Assembly: GCA_943371535.1 (NCBI GenBank)
Contig: CALRVE020000020.1
Span: forward strand, 1-60,605
Length of the DNA stretch: 60,605 nt
Direction: 5' to 3'
DNA from: UBA1930 sp943371535
GTDB lineage: Bacteria; Bacteroidota; Bacteroidia; Chitinophagales; Chitinophagaceae
Positions 15,977 to 24,523 of the stretch are shown in pieces (the first letter of the stretch is position 1; each line of letters starts with the position of its first letter). The notes beneath the pieces are model-generated. The model saw nothing but the letters and a program-made list of their open reading frames with translations, did no database searches and had not been told where the DNA came from. Made by a program: the position numbers and the translations under genes.

Positions 15977-17095
15977 ATGAATAATATGGTTACAAATAAT
16001 TTTCTTCGGTCTTCCGACTCCCAGACTTCCGGACTTCCGGACTTCCGGACTTCTGACTTCCCAACTCCCAAACAACTCGGCTACTATTTTCCTGCAGAAT
16101 TTGCAAAGCATGATGCTACTTGGCTTAGCTGGCCACATAAAGAAGCATCTTGGCCAGGAAAAATCGATACAATTTATCCCTACTACAGTGAGTTTATAAA
16201 ATACTTGGCGTTGAGTGAACGTGTGTGCATTAACGTAAACAATGAAGCAATGAAACAATTTGCTTTAGGGCATTTACAAAAAGCCAATGTTGATTTAAGT
16301 AAGGTTGAATTTTTTATGCATCCCACCAATGATGCATGGTGCAGAGATCATGGTCCTGCATTTTTATTACATAAAACAGAAGCAAAAAAAGCCATTGTAG
16401 ATTGGGGTTACAATGCTTGGGGAGGTAAATATCCTCCATTTGATTTGGATGATGTAATTCCAACATTAATTGGCAAGCATTACAACATTCCTGTGTTTAA
16501 TCCTGGTATTGTAATGGAAGGTGGTTCAGTAGAATTTAATGGTACTGGAACTTTACTTACGTCAACTGCCTGTTTATTAAACCCCAACAGAAATCCACAT
16601 TTAAATCAACAACAAATTGAGCAATACTTAATGAACTATTATGGTGTTGAACAAATTCTTTGGGTAGATGAAGGCATAGTTGGAGATGATACAGATGGGC
16701 ATATTGACGACACAGTACGTTTTGTAAACGAAGACACTGTGTTAACTGTAATTGAAGAAAACAAAAACGATGAGAACTACGAAATTTTGCAACACAATTT
16801 AAAGCAGTTAAAAGCCATGCGTTTGCTTAATGGCAAGCAATTAAATATTATTGAATTACCCATGCCCGATGCTGTTGAATACGATGAGCAACGTTTACCA
16901 GCAGCTTACGCCAACTTTTACATTGCCAATAAATATGTAATTGTTCCAACCTTTAGAAGTAGTAAAGACGATAAAGCTTTACAAATAATTCAGTCTTGTT
17001 TTAAAGACCGTGAAGTAATTGGTATCGATTCAACTGAAATTATTTGGGGCTTAGGAAGTTTTCATTGCTTAAGTCAACAGGAACCTTCTATTTAA
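15977..17095 (+). CDS. aguA: Agmatine deiminase
   Basis: AguA converts agmatine to N-carbamoylputrescine and ammonia, the step before AguB. Family motifs of the guanidino-group modifying fold are clear: YYFPAEFAKHDATWLSWP, WCRDHGP, VMEGGSVEFN, DDTDGHIDDTVRF and the catalytic Cys near the end in LGSFHCLSQQEP. The 372-residue frame starts at 15977, 9 bp after the four-helix-bundle remnant, and its residues 10-32 (from about LRSSDSQ to DFPTPK) are encoded by the GACTTCCG repeat array. Homologs begin near the PKQLGYYFPAEF segment, so this N-terminal extension is repeat-derived. There is no alternative ATG between the array and the core, so translation probably does start upstream. Confidence 0.92.
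   Translation: MNNMVTNNFLRSSDSQTSGLPDFRTSDFPTPKQLGYYFPAEFAKHDATWLSWPHKEASWPGKIDTIYPYYSEFIKYLALSERVCINVNNEAMKQFALGHLQKANVDLSKVEFFMHPTNDAWCRDHGPAFLLHKTEAKKAIVDWGYNAWGGKYPPFDLDDVIPTLIGKHYNIPVFNPGIVMEGGSVEFNGTGTLLTSTACLLNPNRNPHLNQQQIEQYLMNYYGVEQILWVDEGIVGDDTDGHIDDTVRFVNEDTVLTVIEENKNDENYEILQHNLKQLKAMRLLNGKQLNIIELPMPDAVEYDEQRLPAAYANFYIANKYVIVPTFRSSKDDKALQIIQSCFKDREVIGIDSTEIIWGLGSFHCLSQQEPSI
16004..16070 (+). repeat. Tandem array of GACTTCCG-type units inside the aguA 5' end
   Basis: Units such as GACTTCCG follow each other from 16018 to about 16050, with degenerate units on either side. The reverse complement (CGGAAGTC) resembles the units of the array at 15451-15532. The array is translated in frame as part of AguA without a stop. 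Confidence 0.85.
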
Positions 17096-17099
17096 ATCG

Positions 17100-17123
17100 G
17101 CAGTAAACAATATTCTTTACTGC
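17100..17123 (+). terminator. Weak terminator-like hairpin after aguA
   Basis: GCAGTAAA and TTTACTGC form an 8-bp stem with an 8-nt loop 4 bp after the aguA stop. No T tract follows, so this could be an RNA-stabilising hairpin instead. Confidence 0.35.
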
Positions 17124-17203
17124 AATAATGCAGCCCTTTAGCCATTAATTTGTCTAATACCAAAACGCTTTTATTTTTCACATACTAATAAGCTTTGCAA
17201 ACC

Positions 17204-17211
17204 TATATTTG
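17204..17211 (+). promoter_or_regulatory. -7 box (TATATTTG) of the DUF5606 gene
   Basis: A full match to TAnnTTTG ends 20 bp before the ATG at 17232. No convincing -33 TTTG is visible. Confidence 0.4.
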
Positions 17212-17231
17212 CAGCCACTTAATTTTTAACA

Positions 17232-17648
17232 ATGGAATACAGTAAATTAATATCGGTAACAGGATTACCAGGATTATTTGAATTGGTTGGCAGTAAAACC
17301 GATGGAGCAATTGTTCGTAGTTTAGAAGATCAAACTACCAAATTTGTAAGTAGCCGTATTCATAACTTTTCTCACTTAGAAAGTATTGAAGTATATACCG
17401 TTCGTGATAACGTTAACTTGGTAGAAGTATTACAAGCTATGGATGCTAGTAAAGAAACTTTACCAAACGAGAAAGATGCAAAAGCCGTTACCGATTACAT
17501 GAAAAAAGTTTATCCCGATATGGATTTTGATCGTGTTTATGCAAGCGATATGAAGAAAATGGTAAAATGGTACAGTATTTTAAAGGCCAATAATGTTGAG
17601 CTTAAATTAACTGAAGAACCAGAAGAAGAAACTACAGAAACTGAATAA
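17232..17648 (+). CDS. DUF5606 domain-containing protein
   Basis: A 138-residue cytoplasmic protein that matches the Bacteroidota-specific DUF5606 family: N-terminal LISVTGLPGLFELVGSKTDG and VRSLEDQTTKFVSSR, a middle helix segment VEVLQAMDASKETLPNEKD, and a C-terminal acidic tail (EEPEEETTETE). The conserved glycine-rich N-terminal part suggests a small fold that binds a ligand or nucleic acid, but no function is known. The gene is monocistronic between its own promoter box and terminator. Confidence 0.9.
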   Translation: MEYSKLISVTGLPGLFELVGSKTDGAIVRSLEDQTTKFVSSRIHNFSHLESIEVYTVRDNVNLVEVLQAMDASKETLPNEKDAKAVTDYMKKVYPDMDFDRVYASDMKKMVKWYSILKANNVELKLTEEPEEETTETE

Positions 17649-17674
17649 AAATCAAGTCATGTGTATATAATTTT

Positions 17675-17702
17675 AGCCATCTGAGTTTTCAGATGGCTTT
17701 TT
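17675..17702 (+). terminator. Terminator of the DUF5606 gene
   Basis: A 9-bp stem, AGCCATCTG / CAGATGGCT, with a 6-nt loop is followed by a run of T's. Confidence 0.85.
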
Positions 17703-17730
17703 ATTTGTATTTTGCTTTTAAATTACAAGT

Positions 17731-17889
17731 ATGGCTTTAATAGAAAAAAAAGCAAAAGTAAAAGTTGCTAATACTCCCAAAAAAAAGATTAGTACTAAAA
17801 AAATAGCTAAGCAAGGTTCATACGAATCTGTAATGAAAGCAATTGAGTTAGCACAAAAAAATCCAATATCATTCATTAATCAATGGTAA
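17731..17889 (+). CDS. Short Lys-rich protein, probable antitoxin of the PIN toxin
   Basis: A 52-residue frame beginning MALIEKKAKVKVANTPKKK and ending in NPISFINQW. Twelve of its residues are Lys. The stop (17887-17889) overlaps the start of the PIN-domain gene in ATGGTAA, a translational coupling typical of type II toxin-antitoxin pairs. I recognise no DNA-binding fold: the basic, disordered N-terminal half could bind DNA or RNA, and the C-terminal helix (SYESVMKAIELAQKN) could cap the toxin. The antitoxin role is inferred from position only. Confidence 0.65.
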   Translation: MALIEKKAKVKVANTPKKKISTKKIAKQGSYESVMKAIELAQKNPISFINQW

Positions 17890-18263
17890 ACTTATTGTTA
17901 GATACCACTGTTTTGGTGCATTTGTACAGGCAAAGAAGTGAAGTCATTACAATTATTCAAGCACTAAAACCTAGAAACATTTACATAAGTACTATAAGTT
18001 ATGCTGAATTTTTAGGAGCTACTAAAAAAAGGCAAAAACAGTATGCAAGAAAATTTTTGAAAGCATTTAAAATCGTTGAGTTCAATTCTGCTATCAATAG
18101 ACAAATTCAGTTACAATCCTTTTTACAAGAAATTCCTCCACAGCAAATTGCCGATTGCTTTATTGCTTGTACTGCAATAACACTTAAAATGCCTTTACTT
18201 ACCAATAACGCAACACATTTTAAACGATATTCGGATTTAGAACTATTATCTTACACTCTTTAA
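17883..18263 (+). CDS. PIN-domain ribonuclease (VapC-like toxin)
   Basis: A 126-residue PIN-domain protein. The expected acidic active-site residues are present: Asp-7 in LLLDTTVLVHLY, Glu in STISYAEFLGA (about 42), Asp in IADCFIACTA (about 93) and the final polar position in LLTNNATHFKRY. VapC toxins cut tRNA or rRNA in the cytoplasm. The start overlaps the 52-residue upstream frame by 7 bp. Length and motif spacing are normal for VapC, so the enzyme looks intact. Confidence 0.87.
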   Translation: MVNLLLDTTVLVHLYRQRSEVITIIQALKPRNIYISTISYAEFLGATKKRQKQYARKFLKAFKIVEFNSAINRQIQLQSFLQEIPPQQIADCFIACTAITLKMPLLTNNATHFKRYSDLELLSYTL

Positions 18264-18344
18264 TACAGCTTGTACTATCAAAAAGCAGCAAAAACAATCA
18301 TCATTTTGCGGTTTTTTGCTATATTGCTGTTTCAATTGCCTTTT

Positions 18345-21266
18345 ATGATTAGAAAAATTATTTCTTTAGCCATTCTTGCAACCATTTTTTATGCTCAACC
18401 AATTGCTGCACAGTCGTTTTTACAAAAAACACCACAAGCATTGCGTTGGGCCGATAGCGTTTTTAAAACACTAAGCAATGAAGAAAAAATTGCACAGCTA
18501 ATGGTTATTAGAGCTCACAGTAATTTGGGGCAAAAACATGTAGATGAAGTAACTAGCCTAATTCAAAAGTATAACGTTGGCGGATTATGTTTTTTTCAAG
18601 GAGGTCCTGTTCGTCAGGCTACATTAACTAACCAATATCAAAAATTAGCTAAAACCCCGTTAATGATTGCCATTGATGGAGAATGGGGTTTAGGTATGCG
18701 TTTAGATAGTGTAATTAATTTCCCTCGTCAGTTAATGATGGGTGCTGTACCCGATGCAAAATTAATTTATGAATTTGGTAAAGCTGTTGGAGAACAATGT
18801 AAACGTATTGGTATTCATGTAAACTACGCTCCAGATATTGATATCAATAATAATCCTGAAAACCCAGTGATTAATGATAGGAGTTTTGGAGAAGACAAAT
18901 ACAAGGTTTCATTATTTGGTATTCAGTACATGAAAGGCATGCAAGATGTAGGTGTAATGGCTTGTGCCAAGCATTTTCCTGGTCATGGAGATGTAAGTGT
19001 AGATTCTCATTACGATTTACCTATCATTAACAAAAGCAGAGCAGCTTTAGATAGTTTAGAACTCTATCCGTTTAGAGAGCTCATTAAAGCAGGCGTAGGT
19101 AGTATGATGGTAGCTCACTTATACATTCCTTCAATTGATACAACTGCCAATCAAGCAACCTCTTTATCTAAGAAAAATGTAACTGGAATTTTAAGAAATG
19201 AATTAGGCTACGAAGGATTAACTTTTACCGATGCATTAGAAATGAAAGGGGTGGCAAAATTTTATCCAAGTGGAGAAGCTGCTGTACAAAGCTTAATTGC
19301 TGGCAACGATATGTTGTGTTTACCTGGCGATGTACCCAATGCCATTCAAAAAATTATGGAAGCAGTTCAATCGGGCAAATTAACTCAAGCCGATATTGAT
19401 AGTAAAGTGTACAAAGTTTTATTGAGTAAATTTCATTTAGGACTAAATAAAGTTGAAGAAATCAAAATTGAAAATATAACTGCCGATTTAAACGTTTCTA
19501 CCAATACCATTCGCCAACAATTAAGTACACAAGCTCTTACTTTATTAAGATTAACTAATGCAAAACTTTTACCCAATATAAGTAAAAGGAAAGTTGCTTT
19601 TGTAGGTGTTGGCATTAATCAGATGAATGCATTTGCAGCCGAAGTAAAAGAGGCTTTTAATGCCAAAGTTTTTTTATTAGATTATAAAGATTCTACTTCA
19701 TTAGAAAGTTTGAAAAAGAAATTAAAGCGTAAGTATAAAACCATTATTGTTGGTGTACATGCTTATAGCCGTAGACCAGCCAATAATTATGGCATGAGTA
19801 AAGATGCGGTTGAATTAATACAATATTTGGGCGAAAAAGACAATGCCATCATTTTTGATTTTGGCAATCCTTATGCCATCAGAAATTTTTGTAATGCTAA
19901 AAACTTAGTAGCTTGTTACGAAGATGATAATTTAACACAATTGGCTGCTGCCGACTTATTACAAGGAAAGTTTGTAGCCAAAGGAAAACTACCTGTTACT
20001 GTATGTGATGCATTCAAATTTGGCGATGGCGTTACAGCCAATTATTATTTTCCGTATACACAACCAGAAAAAGTTGGATTAAGTAGCGAAAAGCTTGCAG
20101 CCATTGATACCATTGCTTTACAAGCAATTGAAAAAGGAGCAACACCAGGCATGGTTGTTTTGGTTGCTAAAGATGGTAAAGTGGCATACGAAAAAGCTTT
20201 TGGTTTTACCAACTTTAATCAACAACAACCTGTAACTACAGATATGGTATACGATTTAGCATCAGTTACTAAAATCTCTGCCACTACTGTTGCAATAATG
20301 AAGTTGTATGAAGAAGGAAAAGTTGACTTGGAAAAAACGTTAGCCGATTACATTCCATGGACAATTGGAACTGATAAAGCCCCTTTAAAGGTGAAAGATA
20401 TTTTGCTGCATCAGGCAGGTTTATATCCTTTTATTCCATTTTATAGAGCAGTAATTGATAGTGCAAACGGAAAGCCCCTTGAGGGCTTTTTTAGTAAACA
20501 GCACAGTACAAATTTTCCTTATAGAGTAGCAGAAGATTTGTACTTAAGAAATGATTATAGAGATACGTTGTATCAAAAAATTGCAACAAGTAAACTATCT
20601 CCAATTGGTAAATATATATATAGCGATAATGATTTTATTTTTCTTGCTTTAATAGCTGAAGCAGTTTCGGGCAAACCCATTGACGAATATGTACAAGCCA
20701 ATTTTTATAAACCGTTGCAAATGGTTACTACAACTTACAAGCCAAGAGAAAAGTATATCTTGAATAGTATTGTACCTACCGAAATGGAAACACACTTCCG
20801 TCAGCAATTGATTCGTGGCGATGTACACGATGAAGGTGCTGCTATGTTTGGAGGAGTTGCAGGACATGCAGGATTATTTAGCAATGCTTACGATTTAGCA
20901 CAACTATATCAAATGTTATTGAATGGTGGCGAATTAAATGGGAAACGTTTTTTGCAAAAGGAAACCATTGAAAAATTTACTGCTTATAATAGCGATATTA
21001 GTAGAAGAGGCTTAGGGTTTGATAAACCAGAGAAAGATAATGCTAGCAGAAAAGAAGCATATCCCAGTAAACCTGTATCGCCTCAAACCTATGGTCACAC
21101 TGGGTTTACAGGAATTTGTGTTTGGGTAGATCCTGTTTATAATCTTATTTATATATTTCTCTCTAATAGAGTTACACCTACTCGTAATAACAATAAATTA
21201 GGTCAGCTGAATGTTCGACCAAATATTCAAGAAGCTATTTACAACTCAATTATACTTAAAAATTAA
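18345..21266 (+). CDS. Periplasmic GH3 (NagZ-like) / beta-lactamase-family fusion
   Basis: A 973-residue two-enzyme fusion. I chose the ATG at 18345 because it starts a good signal peptide (MIRKIISLAILATIFYAQP, cleaved near AAQS). Residues about 30-390 are a glycoside hydrolase family 3 domain with the NagZ signature KHFPGHGDVSVDSHYDLP (His general acid) and the nucleophile region LTFTDALEMKG. A GH3 C-terminal-like Rossmann region lies between about 405 and 565. Residues about 590-970 are a class C beta-lactamase/DD-peptidase-type serine hydrolase: SVTK (SxxK), YSDND (YxN-like) and HTGFTG (KTG-like). Together they suggest hydrolysis of both glycan and peptide bonds in periplasmic peptidoglycan fragments. 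It is followed by a bidirectional hairpin. Confidence 0.92.
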   Translation: MIRKIISLAILATIFYAQPIAAQSFLQKTPQALRWADSVFKTLSNEEKIAQLMVIRAHSNLGQKHVDEVTSLIQKYNVGGLCFFQGGPVRQATLTNQYQKLAKTPLMIAIDGEWGLGMRLDSVINFPRQLMMGAVPDAKLIYEFGKAVGEQCKRIGIHVNYAPDIDINNNPENPVINDRSFGEDKYKVSLFGIQYMKGMQDVGVMACAKHFPGHGDVSVDSHYDLPIINKSRAALDSLELYPFRELIKAGVGSMMVAHLYIPSIDTTANQATSLSKKNVTGILRNELGYEGLTFTDALEMKGVAKFYPSGEAAVQSLIAGNDMLCLPGDVPNAIQKIMEAVQSGKLTQADIDSKVYKVLLSKFHLGLNKVEEIKIENITADLNVSTNTIRQQLSTQALTLLRLTNAKLLPNISKRKVAFVGVGINQMNAFAAEVKEAFNAKVFLLDYKDSTSLESLKKKLKRKYKTIIVGVHAYSRRPANNYGMSKDAVELIQYLGEKDNAIIFDFGNPYAIRNFCNAKNLVACYEDDNLTQLAAADLLQGKFVAKGKLPVTVCDAFKFGDGVTANYYFPYTQPEKVGLSSEKLAAIDTIALQAIEKGATPGMVVLVAKDGKVAYEKAFGFTNFNQQQPVTTDMVYDLASVTKISATTVAIMKLYEEGKVDLEKTLADYIPWTIGTDKAPLKVKDILLHQAGLYPFIPFYRAVIDSANGKPLEGFFSKQHSTNFPYRVAEDLYLRNDYRDTLYQKIATSKLSPIGKYIYSDNDFIFLALIAEAVSGKPIDEYVQANFYKPLQMVTTTYKPREKYILNSIVPTEMETHFRQQLIRGDVHDEGAAMFGGVAGHAGLFSNAYDLAQLYQMLLNGGELNGKRFLQKETIEKFTAYNSDISRRGLGFDKPEKDNASRKEAYPSKPVSPQTYGHTGFTGICVWVDPVYNLIYIFLSNRVTPTRNNNKLGQLNVRPNIQEAIYNSIILKN
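20471..20492 (+). other. Terminator-like hairpin inside the GH3/beta-lactamase coding sequence
   Basis: AAAGCCC-CTTGA-GGGCTTT followed by a T run (20487-20492) has the form of an intrinsic terminator. In frame it encodes KPLEGFF in a surface segment of the beta-lactamase-like domain. Confidence 0.6.
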
Positions 21267-21325
21267 AAAGCCATGTAACAATAAGTTACATGGCTTAGGT
21301 TACTTCAATCCCCCAATTGAAAGTG
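21262..21325 (-). ncRNA. Candidate small RNA between the GH3 fusion and the sensor kinase
   Basis: A minus-strand promoter (TTCG, 21 bp, TACTTTTG) points at two consecutive hairpins: TTCAAT / ATTGAA (21304-21321, 6-nt loop CCCCCA on the plus strand) and a perfect 12-bp stem AAGCCATGTAAC / GTTACATGGCTT (21268-21296). Read on the minus strand, the second is followed by TTTTTAATTTTT. The predicted transcript is about 60 nt with no reading frame. It might instead be only a terminator shared by the two neighbouring genes. Confidence 0.4.
21268..21296. terminator. 12-bp hairpin, terminator for the region between the GH3 fusion and the kinase
   Basis: AAGCCATGTAAC and GTTACATGGCTT form a perfect stem with a 5-nt loop, 1 bp after the GH3 stop. 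The T tract (TTTTTAATTTTT) is on the minus strand, so termination is strongest for minus-strand transcripts. Confidence 0.75.
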
Positions 21326-21328
21326 ATA

Positions 21329-21361
21329 CAAAAGTAAGCTTTTTGTACCATAACTCTCGAA
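21329..21361 (-). promoter_or_regulatory. Promoter of the candidate small RNA
   Basis: On the minus strand TTCG (complement of 21358-21361), a 21-bp spacer and TACTTTTG (complement of 21329-21336) fit the Bacteroidota promoter. It lies downstream of the sensor-kinase gene and does not precede a gene. Confidence 0.4.
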
Positions 21362-21416
21362 CTTTAATTTGTAAATTGGCATTATCAATCTGTGAACTGT
21401 ATGTGTTAAGTTTACA

Positions 21417-24400
21417 TTAACTGTTACCAAACGTTTGTTTGTATATGGGTATTTGTACACTAACTTTTGTTCCGTTAGCATTACCAAATGCATCGTATAA
21501 ATCTTCAAAATGTACAGCAATACTGTTGCTTCTACCATAGTTTAAAAGCTCCAGTCTTTTTTGTGTTGCACCTGTAGCAAAACTGGTATATCTCTTCTTT
21601 CTTAAGCTATTCATTTCCTCAGATCTTTTTCTACCAATTCCATTGTCTTCTATGGTACAAACTAAGGTTTGTTCATTCAACAATAAAAAACTGACAGTCA
21701 ACTTTTTATTGCCTTGTTTGTGTAGTAAACCATGTTTTACAGCATTTTCTATATAAGGCTGAATGAGCATTGCAGGAATTTTAATAGATAAAACGTCTGT
21801 TATTTTTTGCGTAGTAATTGTATAATAAAAGTTTTCTTCAAACCTTAATGCTTCTAATTCAAGATATAAATTCAAGGTTTTTAATTCATCATCTAATGTA
21901 ATTATTTCTTTACTACTAAGGTCTAGTGTTAAACGCATTAAATCGGCAAATTTGCCAAGATAAAAGTTGGCTTGTCTTTTATTATTCAACACAATAAATT
22001 CTTGAATAGAGTTTAAAGCATTAAACATAAAATGTGGATTCATTTGTGCTTTAAGTGCAATTAGTTGAGAGTTCCGTAATGCTTCTTGAACTTTTGCTTT
22101 TTCTAAATTTTCATTATTTTTCTTCGCAATCGTTTCAATTTTTTTTTGCAAATAAATATATACTAAACTTAATGTAATGATTATTAAAGCAAGTAAAAAC
22201 CACCACTTAGACCACCAAGGGTTTAGTACGGTAAATTTTTGTTGTATAATTTTACTTTTAACACCAACTTCATTTTCAACTCTGCATTCAAAAGTATATT
22301 CTCCAGATGGCAAACTTGCAAAACGAACAAGGTTATTACTAGAGTTCTGTTTTATCCAATTTGTATCAATACCTAACAATCGGTATTCGTACACAAAACT
22401 ATTTTTACTTTTTAAAGTAATCCCTAATAATTCAAAACTTAAGTTGGTTGAGTTATAAGGTATTTGAATGCTTGAATTAAGTTGGTAAGATGAATCGTTT
22501 ACTTTAAAGTTCTTAAGCACTATTCCTGGTATTACATTGGTTTTGGTTACAATAGTTGTGGGAAAATATTGTAAACCTTTCGCTGTAGATAAATACACTT
22601 TATTGTTAAGTATTTCTATATCGAATATTTCATCAGATAACAATCCATTTGAACTAGTAAAATTGTTGAATATACCAGTATAAATATTTAATCCTTGAAT
22701 ACCTTTTGAACTAATGAACCATAACATATTTTTATATGGAATCATTTTTTTTATTCTATTGGATAACAATCCATTTTGTATAGTGTACTGTTTAATTATT
22801 TTTTTGTTTTTTACAAAGTAGATACCTTGTTCAATTGTACCAATGCATAACGTGCCATTTTCTAATTGTTGAAAACAAGTAGAAACAACAGGCATTTTTG
22901 TTGCAGAATCAATAAAATTGTATTCTATTTTTTGATCAAAAAATCTTGTGCCATTACTAAAACCACACCATAATATTTTTTCTTTTTCATTGTACCATAT
23001 GCATCTTGCCCGTTGATTAGAAATGGTTACTTTATCAAACGGATATGGGTTCATTTTTTCTACAATATCTACAAAAGGCAATTCCTCTATAAAATTAAAC
23101 TCTTGGTTTAATTTGTATTTAGTAGTAGCATTTTTTAAGAAGGTACTTTGAATGGTAACACCAGCAGAAAACAATATTCCATCGTTTCGTAAATAGAAGT
23201 TTTTAGGAGCACTAATTAAAAATTTGTAATTGATTAATTTGCTTTTATCATACACAAAAAACGAATTCTTATGGAAATACAATTGGTTAGTTGTTGAATT
23301 ATAAATCATTGCTTGAGCATCTCTTTCTTCATTGGTATTAATTTGTTGAGTTACTCTGTTTGTTTCAGTATTTATGCATAATAATTCTTTGCCATTGCTC
23401 GATACAAATAGTGTATTTCTTTTATCGCTAGCAATTAAACTTAAATTGCTTAGTGCAATGCCTAATTGACTTTCGGTGAAGAATTTGACTTGCAAATTAG
23501 GTATTTGATAAAGTCCATTTTTTAAAGTGGTAAACCAATAACTGCCTTCTTTATCTTTAGTAATAGATGAGACGGCTTCGTTTTCAAAAAATGAGCTTTC
23601 TAATTTCCAGATTCCATTTTTTTGTACAAACCAATAACAACCTTTATAGGTGCCAATGAATAAGTTTCCTTCATCATCATCAAAAACAGTAATTGGATAA
23701 GTATTTAGTTTTCTTAATAATTGTGTAATTGGATGAACAATTAATTCATTGTTCTGGTAGATAAATAAAGATGGAAATTCATCTGCCGGACTTTGCCGTT
23801 GTAAACCTAATGTTCTTTTATTTTTTGCTGATGGAAATAGTAAAAACGAGTTATATATTTTTTTTGGTGCTTCACTTATTTCATTTTTGATTAATGAAAT
23901 TGAAACAATTTTATTATTCAATAACTGAAATACTTTACCATTTTCTAATGCTGAAAAAATGAGTTTTCCTGTATGACTAATGCTTATAGATTGTTTAATT
24001 GTAGAATCATCTAATAATTTTTCTACTTTATTATTTGTTAAATTAAACGCATAAATATGATTTTTGTAATTGGATACAATTAACTTATTTTCATGTACTA
24101 CGATTTCTACCAACTGATTTTTATAGTATTTATTCCAGGGTTCATATACTCTTAGTGTATCGTCTTTTACAAAGAGTATTTGACCACTAAAATTATGGCA
24201 CCAAATATTTCCATAAGCATCTTCTGCAATGTCTGTAATACTTGCTCCAAGTAATTTTTTATTGGTGTACAATTTAAATTCACTTCCATTATATCTTATT
24301 AAACCAGCTTCGCTACCAATCCACAAAAATCCTTTACTATCTTGAACCACATCGTATAGCTCGTTAGATGGAATACCGTTGCCAATTTCATAATGTATAT

Positions 24401-24476
24401 ACACAGGAACTTGTGCTTGTAAATACAGGCCACAAAATATTATGAAAGGAAGTAAAAAATTTTTTAATTGAAGCAT
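21417..24476 (-). CDS. LytS-type sensor histidine kinase with beta-propeller sensor
   Basis: A 1019-residue membrane sensor. After a signal-anchor-like N-terminus (LPFIIFCGLYLQAQ), about 650 residues of repeated blades (VVQDSKGFLWIGSEAGLIRY, DAYGNIWCHN, EDGNL-like units) form two-component-regulator propellers, followed by a Y_Y_Y domain and one transmembrane helix at about 758-780. The cytoplasmic part has the LytS/YehU His-kinase motif QMNPHFMFNALNSIQEFI and an ATPase domain with IQPYIENAVKHGLLHK and IEDNGIGRKRS. Such kinases normally work with LytTR regulators. None is adjacent here, so the partner must lie elsewhere. The gene is 47 bp after the Sua5-like gene on the same strand. Confidence 0.92.
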   Translation of the reverse strand: MLQLKNFLLPFIIFCGLYLQAQVPVYIHYEIGNGIPSNELYDVVQDSKGFLWIGSEAGLIRYNGSEFKLYTNKKLLGASITDIAEDAYGNIWCHNFSGQILFVKDDTLRVYEPWNKYYKNQLVEIVVHENKLIVSNYKNHIYAFNLTNNKVEKLLDDSTIKQSISISHTGKLIFSALENGKVFQLLNNKIVSISLIKNEISEAPKKIYNSFLLFPSAKNKRTLGLQRQSPADEFPSLFIYQNNELIVHPITQLLRKLNTYPITVFDDDEGNLFIGTYKGCYWFVQKNGIWKLESSFFENEAVSSITKDKEGSYWFTTLKNGLYQIPNLQVKFFTESQLGIALSNLSLIASDKRNTLFVSSNGKELLCINTETNRVTQQINTNEERDAQAMIYNSTTNQLYFHKNSFFVYDKSKLINYKFLISAPKNFYLRNDGILFSAGVTIQSTFLKNATTKYKLNQEFNFIEELPFVDIVEKMNPYPFDKVTISNQRARCIWYNEKEKILWCGFSNGTRFFDQKIEYNFIDSATKMPVVSTCFQQLENGTLCIGTIEQGIYFVKNKKIIKQYTIQNGLLSNRIKKMIPYKNMLWFISSKGIQGLNIYTGIFNNFTSSNGLLSDEIFDIEILNNKVYLSTAKGLQYFPTTIVTKTNVIPGIVLKNFKVNDSSYQLNSSIQIPYNSTNLSFELLGITLKSKNSFVYEYRLLGIDTNWIKQNSSNNLVRFASLPSGEYTFECRVENEVGVKSKIIQQKFTVLNPWWSKWWFLLALIIITLSLVYIYLQKKIETIAKKNNENLEKAKVQEALRNSQLIALKAQMNPHFMFNALNSIQEFIVLNNKRQANFYLGKFADLMRLTLDLSSKEIITLDDELKTLNLYLELEALRFEENFYYTITTQKITDVLSIKIPAMLIQPYIENAVKHGLLHKQGNKKLTVSFLLLNEQTLVCTIEDNGIGRKRSEEMNSLRKKRYTSFATGATQKRLELLNYGRSNSIAVHFEDLYDAFGNANGTKVSVQIPIYKQTFGNS

Positions 24477-24523
24477 AAGTTATGCTGTACAATGCTAATG
24501 AATACTATTTAACTAAACATAAT

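Noticed and set aside
15451..16070. CRISPR array or insertion sequence at the repeat-flanked IVP remnant
   Set aside because: Repeat units are 7-9 bp without spacers, and there is no transposase or target duplication visible.
18270..18344. TTG-started N-terminal extension of the GH3 fusion
   Set aside because: It would hide the signal peptide starting at the ATG at 18345 and adds non-conserved residues.
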